Part shown: positions 34,101 through 44,108 of the stretch, one piece after another
Position numbering within the stretch: the stretch's first letter is position 1
How the letters are laid out: every line of letters starts with the position of its first letter
From: Rhizodiscina lignyota
Taxonomy: Eukaryota > Ascomycota > Dothideomycetes > Aulographales > Rhizodiscinaceae
Length of the DNA stretch: 64,000 nucleotides
NCBI GenBank assembly: GCA_010015805.1
Contig: ML978131.1
Coordinates: forward strand, 558,001 to 622,000
Reading direction: 5' to 3'
Notes under the pieces: generated by a model
Database searches by the model: none
Told to the model about the DNA's origin: nothing
What the model saw: only the letters and a program-made list of their open reading frames with translations
Program-made: the position numbers and the translations under genes

Positions 34101-34777
34101 TCAGGACCAACTCACGAAATTTGCCTCGGGGCCAGGAACTCGTGAGAGATCATTGATGAACTCCAGGCACTGCCTTGCGTCTTCATCCCCTTCGGCATGA
34201 GGCTTCTGACGACTCCATGCAAACACAACCCATTGACGAAGTTCATCCCCTGGACGCGAAACCGCGTAAATCTTCCTGACCATATCCATCGTAATTTCAT
34301 CACCGTAACGACCTTGGTAATTCATCACGCCTCGAATCACAGCCGCGAGCAGCTCCGCAATCTCTAGATTTTTAATGAGGACAAAGGCAGAAAGAAGCTT
34401 GTCGAACACATGGTCCTTCAACGGGCCTTGATACCTGACGCCGCTCCTGGTTATTACTTCAACAACAACAGCATCCAAGGTGTGCGATGACAGATTCGGC
34501 CTCGAAAGCAGCTTGTCGGCGTAGTTTATCACCATTTTAAAAGCGTCGGGGTCGTGCTCCGGGAGCATGTAGCCATTCAAGTTTTTCCTGCGGGCAAGGT
34601 AGGATGATGCATTTCTGATGACTTTCTCGCGCACCGCAAAAGTCTCGCGTTCGAATGTACCCGGGCCTGAACCGACGGTGATATTAACAATGGGTCCGAA
34701 GCTGTCAACCTACAATCGTCAACATCAGTCGATTATTGTCGATTGACAAGGGAGAGTACTAATGTCGCTTCTTCCAT
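34101..34777 (-). CDS. BTB/POZ-like protein
   Basis: Protein of 208 residues. Exons on the minus strand: 34777-34760 (an 18-nt first exon coding MEEATL) and 34709-34101, intron 50 bp. The first exon is inferred from ATG, a GTACTC donor and a TTGTAG acceptor. The conserved part is a shortened BTB fold: VNITVGSG, FAVREKVIRNASSYLARR, YMLPEHDPDAFKMVINYADKL. The second half (LIKNLEIAELLAAVIRGVMNY..) is helical like the C-termini of small fungal BTB proteins. It is probably a distant paralogue of the neighbouring gene at 32968-33699, as layout and length agree although sequence is well diverged. Confidence 0.75.
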
Positions 34778-35498
34778 GGTTTACAGGTCAGTTGATAATG
34801 GGAAATTTTGCTATCTGATGAGTGCTAGGTTTTAAGTTTAATCCAAAGATATGAAAGAGCAGTCAAGCTTTTATATGCGCAGAGCAAGGCCATTCGGGAG
34901 TCATTTGACCAAGGCTTGCGGGACATCAAATGCTGAGGACGTTCCACAGGCGTTTATGAATACGCACTCGAACAAACCTCCAACCATCGTGGGCGGAAAG
35001 AAGCGCTTCCATTAGGAATTACGTAGTCGAATGCCGAGTGAGTGGAACAATGAAAGATAGCAGGATCAACTCTTCAGGGAGATATGAGGTGTCGGAGCAC
35101 GAATGATCAATGTGAGTTGATTGAGGAAGGAAGCTCCTCAGGAGAAGTGCAAGGCTATAATTATATACACGCTAAAGCGCACTGATCACCTCCTGACAAT
35201 GTCGCAGTTAATTCTCCGACATCCGAATTGGAAGCTCGTCCAAGAGGACCAAGGCGAGCAGCTCATCGATCGTCGAACGCGCGAACGTATCAGTATTCAA
35301 GCATGAGATAGCCGCAGTCCAACAATTTCGTGAATAGATTATGTCTTGATTGCCTGTTTCGATACTTTCTCAGCGGCGGTCGACACGAAACGCTCCAGTC
35401 GTACCTCCTACAATATGACATTGCCTGCTCTCACACCGACTTCAACGGCGGAAAATTTTGCGAAAGAAGTTTCCCCCATCATCCAATTATAGTACTCT
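34778..35498. other. intergenic region
   Basis: About 720 bp. A short ATG frame around 35199-35306 (SQLILRHPNWKLVQEDQGEQL) looks mildly protein-like but is too short to call. Confidence 0.4.
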
Positions 35499-35948
35499 TT
35501 AAAGCTTACTTGCAAAACCACCAACTGCCTCGAGGATCTTCACATCCATGGGCTTTGCCAAGAGTCCCTCCTTCTTGAGCGTCCTTCCCATCTCCTTGAA
35601 TTTCGGAGCCGCTCCGTGCACCCCGATAGCAGATTTGTCCGTATATCTAACGCACGAATTAGCTTCTAAATCCTTGGACAGGTCAATCACTGTATCCATA
35701 CTCCTCAATCATAACTAAATCGGGCGTCTTAGAGCCTATCTGTTTATGTAGATGATATTTCAGAGTCCCAGATTCGTTCTGCTTGACATATTCGGCGTGA
35801 GCGGAGAGGAGCTCTTGGACCTAGACTATTGTTAGCATCTCAGAACGTTTTAGTTTGCTATTATCAATCGCTTTGTATAGCGCAAATATCGTACCCTGTC
35901 GACTTTCCCAGCCGCGGGTGAGATGACCGCGACGATCGCGACTGTCAT
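35499..35948 (-). CDS. small ABM/Dabb-like (antibiotic-biosynthesis-monooxygenase-type) protein
   Basis: Dimeric alpha+beta-barrel type protein of 106 residues. Exons on the minus strand: 35948-35895, 35820-35702, 35646-35499 (introns 74 and 55 bp, both with CTAAY-like branch sites). Spliced, it reads VAVISPAAGKVDRVQELLSAHAEYVKQNESGTLKY.., then MIEEYTDKSAIGVHGAAPKFKEMG, the usual ABM pattern of a beta strand, helix, and an E-x-Y..K..H.....F motif. Members act as cofactor-free monooxygenases or heme/quinone-related enzymes, but many have no known substrate. It is detectable only after splicing, since unspliced frames are short. Confidence 0.82.
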
Positions 35949-36566
35949 AATGACTTTACTTTTCTTTGCGGAGTGAACAAAAAAGTATGAAAAGGACGTT
36001 GCAATCTTCGAGATAATTCAACACCTGACCTGTATGGATAGTAGAGATACTCGGCCTTTGTGGAAGCCGATTTGCGGAGGGTCTCATTGATGCCTCGGCT
36101 ATCGTAAGGCGCAGCGCAGGCGGTCTATGTATCCACAATACTGATTACTGAATTTCTCTTTTGCACACCTCTATAGAACCGTTTCATTATATTCGCCTTT
36201 AGCATTTCTAGAAAGCTTCCGTATATCAATGAGTTTGCGTTCGAGGTATCAGGGAGTAGTTTACTGGGCCTGCCTCAGAAGCTTTACTTCTCGTTGTCGC
36301 GAGAGAAGCTACTGCAGCTGGATCTCATACGCTCACGAGAAACTAGCTTCTTCGTACTGCTCGTACGTAGATTGAGCATTCTTCCTATCTCGATGAATTT
36401 GGTTCTATATGCTTCGGCAGCTTACTATGCAGTGACACTTCTACAGTAATGTGCACATGCGAATTTGAGGTCATATCGTTCAATCCTTGATTTGCTATTG
36501 CGCATACCAGCGCAATCTACGTGGGTCTACTTGGGGAAGTTATGTAGACAATTTCTAACTCATCTC
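35949..36566. other. intergenic region with a degraded element fragment
   Basis: No gene. The segment at about 36195-36310 resembles one at 38240-38345 (see repeat entries). Confidence 0.45.
36195..36310 (+). repeat. degraded repeat fragment, copy A
   Basis: It shares AGAA(A)GCTTCC.TATAT, then AGGAG.AG..T...T, and ACTTCTCGTT with the segment at 38240-38345 in the same order and spacing. Probably two worn fragments of one old mobile element; the family is not identifiable. Confidence 0.4.
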
Positions 36567-37949
36567 TTACGCATTCAGACCCGCCAACAACTCCGCAATG
36601 CCCTCCACCTCCTCCGCTTTCTGGATGCCCTTCCGCCACTCCTCCGGAATCGCTGCTGCGCCGTAGTACGCTCCCGCAAGACCACCATACACTGCGCCAG
36701 CAGTGTCTGAGTCGCCGCCCAGGTTGACCACCTTCATCGCACCCTCCTTCCACGTGTCCGTCGTAAAGAACGCCCAGAGGGCTGAATCCAGAGTGTCGAC
36801 CACCCATCCACTGCTGGTAATGGCGCTCTCCTGCCATTGGGCCCACTCCTTCAACGGGTCGACGCTGCCTGGCGGGCATCTCGAATGCAGGCGCTGCCTC
36901 AAGTCGTTGTCGGAGATGTCCATCTCACTGATGCGGTGTGCGAGATGCGCCTTGTTCTTGAATGGCAGTTCATCTGCGATGTGAATTCCATGTCCGTGTT
37001 CGAAGCAGAGCGCGACAAGCCTCGTGTATATGACGCAGGCATCTCCGCAGACGCTGGATGGGTGGGTGATGTCGCTTGTTGCTCGCGCATATCGATCCGC
37101 CATGTCCTTTCTGAAGATTAGGCCGATAGGGACAGCACGCATGAGACTGCCATTGCCCTGCGTATATCCCACCTCATTCAGTACCTTGGAGTCGTAGATT
37201 TGCTTCTGGGTAGCGCTGAATTCGGCGTTGGAGAGCGGGTGTTGCTTGCTTGCAAGGTTCTTGTCAATGACATCCTTCCAAACGTTCATGGCTTCGTCAG
37301 TCTGGAGGCCGACGTCCCAGGCCTCGTTGCCGCTGGAAACGAGCTCGCCTTTGAATAGCCATTGGTAGAACCGATACGCAATGTCGCTGGTGTCAAACAC
37401 ACCGCCCTTGTCGATCAAGGATATCGCCAAGGAGAGAGTCATAGAACTATCGTCGGACCATGATCCGGTCGGCTTTTTGAAGTGTTTGATGGGACGTAGG
37501 CCTGTGACCTCCGTGAACTTGCCCCTCTTATGGAACTGAACTGGGCCACCAAGAGCGTCCGCTACGCAAACACCCAAGATTGCGCCGCAGACACGGTCAG
37601 AGCGGGATATTGGCTTCTCATCAATCTCTTCTTTCGAGATTGAGGACTTGTCAGGTTCGTCCACTTCTTCTTTCGGGCCGAGAGACTTCACAGGTTCGTC
37701 GACTTCTTCTTTCGGGCTGGGAGACTTCGCAGGTTCGTCGACTTCTTCTTTCGGGCTGGGAGACTTCGCAGGTTCGTCGATTTCTTCTTTCGGGCCGGGA
37801 GACTTCGCAGGTTCGTCGACTCCTTCCTTGCTGGGTTGGTTCTTCCTCTTTTTCGCCTCGGTAGGCTTCTCAGAGCCGTCGCTCTTCCTCTTCGAACCCG
37901 TTGTCTTGTTCGCCTCGTTCTTCTTGGTTTTCGAGCGGGTGGTCGCCAT
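36567..37949 (-). CDS. ADP-ribosyl-glycohydrolase (DraG/ARH family)
   Basis: Predicted hydrolase that removes ADP-ribose from proteins or cleaves related bonds; 460 residues, single exon. The catalytic domain starts near residue 115 (DRVCGAILGVCVADALGGPVQF) and contains the two metal-binding signatures: SWSDDSSMTLSLA, and near the C-terminus NLGGDSDTAGAVYGGLAGA, both intact for a two-magnesium site. The N-terminus is a basic, nuclear-type Lys/Arg-rich segment (SKTKKNEANKTTGSKRKS) followed by five 13-residue repeats of the form EEVDEPAKSPSPK coded by a 39-bp minisatellite. The repeats give SP sites suited to phosphorylation. A PARP-type transferase lies 9.6 kb away, which suggests but does not prove a functional pairing. 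Confidence 0.9.
   Translation of the reverse strand: MATTRSKTKKNEANKTTGSKRKSDGSEKPTEAKKRKNQPSKEGVDEPAKSPGPKEEIDEPAKSPSPKEEVDEPAKSPSPKEEVDEPVKSLGPKEEVDEPDKSSISKEEIDEKPISRSDRVCGAILGVCVADALGGPVQFHKRGKFTEVTGLRPIKHFKKPTGSWSDDSSMTLSLAISLIDKGGVFDTSDIAYRFYQWLFKGELVSSGNEAWDVGLQTDEAMNVWKDVIDKNLASKQHPLSNAEFSATQKQIYDSKVLNEVGYTQGNGSLMRAVPIGLIFRKDMADRYARATSDITHPSSVCGDACVIYTRLVALCFEHGHGIHIADELPFKNKAHLAHRISEMDISDNDLRQRLHSRCPPGSVDPLKEWAQWQESAITSSGWVVDTLDSALWAFFTTDTWKEGAMKVVNLGGDSDTAGAVYGGLAGAYYGAAAIPEEWRKGIQKAEEVEGIAELLAGLNA
37627..37822 (-). repeat. 39-bp coding minisatellite, five units
   Basis: Five in-frame 39-bp units inside the ADP-ribosyl-glycohydrolase gene; two adjacent units are almost identical while the outer ones are more diverged. 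The repeat number is likely to vary between strains. Confidence 0.85.
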
Positions 37950-38422
37950 GATGTTTGGAAGCGAAAGTTTGTAAAGAGGAGAGAACGGAAGTAAAGGAAC
38001 AAAATGATAAAAGTCAGTGCCGATTTTTTTTTATTGTGGCGCAGTACGTCAATGGGGACGGGTGTACATATCAATAGGACAATAGGAAAGTCCGCGAGTG
38101 GCTGGTCTAACAAACGGACGGGTGGCTGGTCCAACCACCATGCGGCGGCCCGTGCATGTGGTGTTTGTATAATATGTACTTCTATGAAGGAACTACTTTT
38201 TAGCGAGTGAACGGTCTACGGGGCCACCTAACTGAAGTTGGCCTAGTACTTTTAAGAAGCTTCCTTATATTAGTGAAGTTGTATTTAAGGTTATTAAGGA
38301 GCAGCTTGCTTAGCTTGCTTTAGAAGACTACTTCTCGTTATTACGGAAAGGGGGGCGCTGTGAACTGTCGAAACCATCTGCAACTTGAAGTGTACCTCCA
38401 TCGATACCAGAAGTCCACCAAT
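37950..38422. other. intergenic region
   Basis: Promoter of the ADP-ribosyl-glycohydrolase gene. A short imperfect tandem occurs at about 38097-38142 (ggctggtctaac.aacggacgggt then ggctggtccaaccacc). Degraded repeat copy B lies at 38240-38345. Confidence 0.45.
38240..38345 (+). repeat. degraded repeat fragment, copy B
   Basis: Similar to 36195-36310 and richer in A/T, as expected for an old element copy that has undergone C-to-T type decay. Too short for family assignment. Confidence 0.4.
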
Positions 38423-38551
38423 ATGACAGCCAAGATCGCGCACTTTGCGTTTGGCGGTCTCGCACTAACTGCTCTTCGTAGCAAAGACAAAGCCATAAAA
38501 AGAATTACTGGGTCGAGCACTTCGACTGCGATGTCCAGTCTCAGCAGCTGA
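38423..38551 (+). CDS. possible short protein; frame stays open past its TGA to 38713
   Basis: From ATG 38423 the frame codes TAKIAHFAFGGLALTALRSK.. for 42 residues and stops at TGA 38549-38551. The same frame then continues without a stop to 38713 with protein-like sequence (VDTNPARKDLARMRDD, TLRWIVMQVDELG). No plausible intron removes the TGA. It may be a decayed small gene or chance. Low confidence. Confidence 0.25.
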   Translation: MTAKIAHFAFGGLALTALRSKDKAIKRITGSSTSTAMSSLSS

Positions 38552-38915
38552 GTTGACAAAGCGAACGACCAAGTCGTCGATACCAACCCAGCTAGAAAGG
38601 ATCTTGCGCGGATGAGAGATGACAAGGAGATGCAGCATTCGGGCACTTTGAGGTGGATTGTGATGCAGGTGGATGAACTAGGTAAAGACCGCTTAGAGCT
38701 AAAGCAACACTAATTACAAACCGTACGCTGCGCCACTATGGCTGCCTAGTGCATTTACTCACACATCCACAGCTGTACAACGAACTTACTTCTCTACGCT
38801 AGCCGCCTTCCATCCCATTGCAGCCTTTGACTGCTAACAACTGACAATTCTTGCCCTCTTTGCTATCAGCTTTTCGCCTCCACCCAAGCGATTCAGGATA
38901 CTACTTGTCAGCGTC

Positions 38916-40952
38916 ATGGGTGCATCATTTGCCACGGAGACAGGGCAGCGATGCGACAAATGTCAACACTTCATTGACATTATTTTGCAAGGGCAGCGAG
39001 CCAAGGAAAATTATGGATTCAGTACATACAGTTTTGATCATCACAGCTCCTTCCAAGCCCTTCATAATTCAGCAGCTGAAGGGTGCGATCTTTGTATCTT
39101 GCTGCGGCACAGGCTTGTTGTAGCGACCGAGAAATATCAAGATCTTCTCCAGTCCACGGCACCTGTTACCATCGATGATATACAATTTCCTACGGAGTTG
39201 GACTACCCATTTGGCTTTCGGTTGAGTTGTTCTGACGGTATGGAAATATCTAACTATTGCTGGGCGCTCCGTTGTGAGAGGCAGGCCTCGGTCTCAAATT
39301 TCTCGAAATGGACGCCATGTCCAAGTTCGTATGACCACCCTGCAGAACTAACAGAGGACCTCAGGCTAGCCAAACAATGGCTCACGGAATGCCTCGAAAA
39401 CCACCATCTCTGTAAAACTACTTTCTCCGGTTTACTTCCACGGCGCTTAGTCTTCATTGGGGACACTCTTAATGGAGGCACTCAAAAATTGATCACCACA
39501 CGCAAGACTGACGAGAGCGACCAGTCGTACAAGTATCTGGAGCATCGAGAAGTGTCTCAGTATTCTACACTGAGCTACTGCTGGGGCCCCGATCCAGGAC
39601 CACTACGACTTCAGCATGAAAACTTAGACCAATTCGCGGAGAGCATTCCCTGGGAGGCTATACCCAAGACCATCCAGGATGCAATATTGATCTCGCGCTC
39701 TCTTAAGATTCATTATCTATGGGTAGATGCGCTCTGTATCATTCAACCTACGGAAGACGATGATTCGGACTGGACAGAAGAGTCATCTCGAATGGACTCT
39801 ATTTACTCCAACGCAGTATGTACCATCAGCGCAACTAGTGCAATGAATAACTCCGAAGGCTGCTTCTTTGAGAGACAATGGATGGTGTTCCCACTTCGTA
39901 ATTGCGATCTGGACATTACAGACCTGCATTTCGACGGCCAGCAGTCCGTAATTCTCACTTGCAAGCATCCTACGCATAAGAAAGATCTGGGGGGGTCAGC
40001 AGCACCTCTGAATAGACGCGCCTGGACCCTCCAAGAGCGACGACTCTCCTCGCGGGCCCTTGATTGGACCGAGAAGGGCGTTTTCTTTGACTGTCATACC
40101 CTACGCCATTCAAGGTGGGAGCGCGAGGATATCAATGAGGCCATCGGGATTCGTATGTCACTACTGTCTGGTAAGACGTTCAGTCGCCTCAACAATGAAG
40201 AAATTCTCGCCTACTGGTCCTACGTTATATACGACTACTCGCCGAGAGCACTTACTAAGCCTTCGGATCGGCTCGTGGCGTTGTCTGGAGTCGCGAAGTT
40301 TTTTCAGGCTTTTTTAAAGGACGAGTATCTCGCTGGCATATGGAGATCTAGTCTTCCTGTCGGCCTTTTGTGGCATTGGTTTACCTTTGGCGACTACGAT
40401 TCTGTCCAAAGCCAGACCACACCCGATCACCAAAGCTTCAATTCCAACGCATATCTTGCTCCATCATGGTCATGGGCAGCGACGCTTCCACGAAGAATAG
40501 CAATGCGATCTTTCGAAGATGTTCGAGTCACACCTGGCGTAAAAGTCGACTCGCAGAACACGAGAGTCGAACTTGCTACTACAGATCCTACAGGTGCAGT
40601 CAAAAACGGACAACTGCGCATCACTGCACCTGTTGTGACCGTGGTCCGTATATTAGGAGGTTGGCGGCTCCTGTATCATCCCTACTCACTACGCTTCATG
40701 GAGTGGTTGGACCCCTCTGAGGGCCATCAGCTCCTGCAGATGTCATGCCTTCTTATAGCTTACGAGAATAGGCCACTGGATCCTACATTTGGTCCAACGT
40801 ATATTGGCATTATTATCGAACCTGCCCCTGGATCCGCCAAGTGCTACAAGCGTATTGGTTTGTTCGAGCTTGCAATGGAGAGAAATGTTTCAGGACCGTA
40901 TCCTAGTCTTTACAATTTCATGGATCAATGGGACGATGTCACATTAGTTTAG
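38916..40952 (+). CDS. HET-domain (heterokaryon incompatibility) protein
   Basis: Intact single-exon HET protein of 678 residues. The N-terminal region has paired cysteines (CDKCQHF, CDLCILL) as in many HET proteins of the long type. The HET domain begins around residue 210: YSTLSYCWGPDPGPLRL, IPKTIQDAILISRSLKIHYLWVDALCIIQ, DSDWTEESSRMDSIYSNAVCTISATSA, and ends with RAWTLQERRLSSR. The C-terminal part has LTKPSDRLVALSGVAKFF and YLAPSWSWA, typical of this subfamily. These proteins are linked to non-self recognition and cell death in other fungi; the specific role here is unknown. It is unrelated at close range to the HET gene at 9745-11381. Confidence 0.93.
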   Translation: MGASFATETGQRCDKCQHFIDIILQGQRAKENYGFSTYSFDHHSSFQALHNSAAEGCDLCILLRHRLVVATEKYQDLLQSTAPVTIDDIQFPTELDYPFGFRLSCSDGMEISNYCWALRCERQASVSNFSKWTPCPSSYDHPAELTEDLRLAKQWLTECLENHHLCKTTFSGLLPRRLVFIGDTLNGGTQKLITTRKTDESDQSYKYLEHREVSQYSTLSYCWGPDPGPLRLQHENLDQFAESIPWEAIPKTIQDAILISRSLKIHYLWVDALCIIQPTEDDDSDWTEESSRMDSIYSNAVCTISATSAMNNSEGCFFERQWMVFPLRNCDLDITDLHFDGQQSVILTCKHPTHKKDLGGSAAPLNRRAWTLQERRLSSRALDWTEKGVFFDCHTLRHSRWEREDINEAIGIRMSLLSGKTFSRLNNEEILAYWSYVIYDYSPRALTKPSDRLVALSGVAKFFQAFLKDEYLAGIWRSSLPVGLLWHWFTFGDYDSVQSQTTPDHQSFNSNAYLAPSWSWAATLPRRIAMRSFEDVRVTPGVKVDSQNTRVELATTDPTGAVKNGQLRITAPVVTVVRILGGWRLLYHPYSLRFMEWLDPSEGHQLLQMSCLLIAYENRPLDPTFGPTYIGIIIEPAPGSAKCYKRIGLFELAMERNVSGPYPSLYNFMDQWDDVTLV

Positions 40953-41302
40953 AAGTGAACGTTGCAATTGGGCTCGACCGCGACTTTGTATATGAATGGA
41001 ACTCCAATAAGTTGGCCGATAGCGTACAGGAGACAGTGGGATGGTGAGATCAATTGGTAGTACAAGAATAACAAAAGTCGTGGATACGTTATATTGCAAA
41101 TGTAGATGTAGCATTGAATCGCAGATGTTCGTAATACGCAGATCCTAAGGTGGGTTTGATGAGGTGATGCTGATTACCGCCTCCATCGGTTGATTTGCAC
41201 CCAGTCCTTAACACCCTCGCCGCGTTTGATCCTGCTACATTTTGGTTGCGGAGAAGCTCGCAAAAGTAGCGTCAGCTTCCTCGTCTCATCATCCTCCTCC
41301 AC
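40953..41302. other. intergenic region between convergent genes
   Basis: About 350 bp between the stop of the HET gene and the stop of the ferric reductase. Shared 3' regions; nothing else is seen. Confidence 0.5.
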
Positions 41303-44108
41303 ATCACCACCTGTAAAAAGCGAAATGTAAGCTGGGAGCACGAACAACGGATCCACGGGTAAATGAAAGCAGTGACTCACCCAAAGGTCTCTTCAATATA
41401 CTCCACTCCTCGCTTACCTTGCTTTAACGCTTTATGCACTGCAGCTCTCGCCTCGTCCGCCATACCAGCGGGTCCGCATGTCAGGATGGCAATTTTACCG
41501 CCGCCTACTGCACCAGCGCCGTTCACTTCATCGATCGCATTTAGAATCGTTCCTTCTATATCAGGACGGCCGTAGATGACGTTGATGTCGTTGCCGACGT
41601 CGATAGAGGGAATGATCTTAAGCTCCTCACCCCCTTTTGCGATATCAACAGAAGCAAGGCGGGCGTCTGCGTGAGAGGTGGAGTGGAGATGGACATGAAT
41701 ATCGTCACGTCCGAGAAACGGCTTTAACTCGTGTGCTGCAATGTCGCGAATCAGGGATGCTTGCTTCGCTGACCAGACAAACGTGATATCCTTGGTGATC
41801 GTTAAACGTTTACTGTCCGCGCTGTCTGCCGCCTGGCTAGTATTGCTGGCTACCCGTTTTATGTGTTCCTGCATATACGGCAGTGCACCAGAGACGCCAG
41901 TTCCACCAACGATGAAGACAACGTTCTCAAATGTGTGCAAAGGGCTACACTCGCCGTATGGTCCTTCGAGAAAGATATGCGGTGTAATGACGCCGGTAGG
42001 AGATTTGAGGCATTCCTCACGAAGACGTCGAGTCCAACTGCCAAATGGACGTATGATGAAGGTGAGTTTCTCCTTGCCGACCACATCATGAAAGACGTTG
42101 CGCGTATCTTGAGACACAGGCCGATCAATGTCTGAGGAATGACTAGATGACGGGCCTGCAGAGTGGTTCTGAATCTCTTTCTCTGCAGGACTTTCTGCCT
42201 GTGGGCCACTGTTGGGGTGAGGTGTTGTAGTCACATGTTCGTCAGATTCTCTGATGCGCTCATACGCCCCCAACGTGAATGGATGATTTTCCCAGCCCTT
42301 CCATTTCATCGGCTGATACAGGAAGTAGTGTTGTCCGGGGCCTGGTTTAAGTAGAGTTGAACCAGGTACAAGCTCGAGCCTAACGAAGTCGCCATCCTTA
42401 CTATATGTTGCCGAGGCCTTGGTGCTAATGACAGACCGCGACTTAACATGGAGATTGCAGAATGCGAACCGAACCACTCGAGCCACTCGATCGAAACACC
42501 AAATTGCCACAGGTGGCCATAGGTAGGGATTGTACGAACCATCGAATATGGCAGTGTGGCTATTGTGTAAGAGTTAGAACGTTGGCGCAGGATTAATAGA
42601 GTAAGGGGCACATACTAGAACAAGCCGACAAGTGTAATCACCGAAAGTGATATATGAATGATGAGAAAGACCTCATACGATTTCACCCGGAACCACATAA
42701 AGGAGAACAAGGCTAGTAGGCTCATTGCAATAGTGGCCTGCGTATCACATTAACTTCAGACCATCGTTGGGCAAGGAATATAGAACGGAGCCTACCATGC
42801 CACCCATGTACCAGTAATTTTCTGTCCACGACTCGCCAAAGTAGCCGACTAAGAAAGATTGTCAGCATTATTTTCTGAGATGGGCAAAACTTGAATATAA
42901 CATACATTCGCCCTCTAATACAGACCAATTGATCGAGTGGACAATTGCACATATGGTAGCCCATCGAGCAATGTGGCGATGAAACATATTGAATGTAGCG
43001 AAGCTCCAGCCCGTCAGCCACAAAAATATGTTATTCCTTCCAGCGAACAACCAGAGCCAGGGTAGGCAAGCGTAGGAGATTATACCAGTGCGGTCAGCAA
43101 TATAGCGCCAACCTTGCTGGCCTATCGAATAGCTTGAAGAGGATTAATTAGTATGAGGACATGAAACGTGGATAGCTTCTCGGACTTACTAAAGATTAAG
43201 CGAGATAACTTTGTAACCGACACAGCATAGAATAAAGTTCATAACGTAGAAGGTAGCAATGACAATTGTCTCCATACGTGTTGGAATGGTCATCCAGAGG
43301 ACCGGGCGATTATGATGTGAGCCGAACGCCGCGGGAATAATTAGGGTTGACCTGAACCAATGATAAAATGAATTGATAATGACAATGGGTTTCGCGCGGC
43401 TCTGGTGGGAGTTTACGGAGGAGTTACGCCCTTCAATATCGTGCCCGGCCTTCAAACGTCGAGACTGACGGACAGAAGTAATGAAGCGATTGATCATACC
43501 GATCAGCAGTATTCCTCCCCAGAAACCATACATTGCCCACCTATGGATAGTTAGTTTCACCATCTCAATGATCAGAGGAACGTGACATACCCGTATGCGT
43601 GCGGGTACTCAGCGGTTTCAATGTCGAAAATGACCTGTGCCCTTGTCAACATAGTGCACAAATACATGAAATACAGGGTACGTACATAAGTATCTCTGGC
43701 CATTTCCCAATAAGAGCGGCTTATCAGCACGGGTGTGTTGAAGACGGTGGCGTTTATGTAATCACTATAGTTCGCGACTGGAAGAGAGATGATGTATCCA
43801 TCTGTGAGAAGAGGCTCGATTTTGGAATAAGGGACTAATTCCACTCCGCCGTCTTCCTGACAGAGCGGATTGAAATAATCGAATCCGGCTTGGATCTCTC
43901 TGGGTGTGCAATATAGTTTGGCAGCCGCGTACATCGAGATGGTGTAAAGTTTGTTGGTGCATAGGTTGCCATAGTAGTCCGTGGGATCAGTGACATTGAA
44001 AATGAGATAGTTCACAGCTGTTTGGGCTCCCTGGAGGCAGCCAGTGTACTCGTCAACCGTTCCGAATGCTACACCAGACAGCACAAGCAGGATTGTCAAT
44101 AGCTTCAT
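41303..44108 (-). CDS. ferric/cupric reductase (FRE family, flavocytochrome b)
   Basis: Plasma-membrane metalloreductase that passes electrons from NADPH through FAD and two hemes to extracellular Fe3+. Exons on the minus strand: 44108-43591, 43540-43190, 43132-42906, 42848-42796, 42737-42616, 42559-41381, 41309-41303, giving 818 residues. There is a signal peptide ([16 protein letters not shown]) and a Cys-containing N-terminal domain; six or so membrane helices; heme ligands as two H-x13-H pairs (H341/H355 and H411/H425); the FAD motif HPFTLG; the NADPH loop [11 protein letters not shown]; and TCGPAGM near the end. The last exon is only 7 nt: splicing GTGAGT..TTTACAG gives the family's usual ending FGW; without it the protein ends FG. 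It is divergent from a fasciclin gene, with iron-repressor-type motifs between. Confidence 0.93.
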
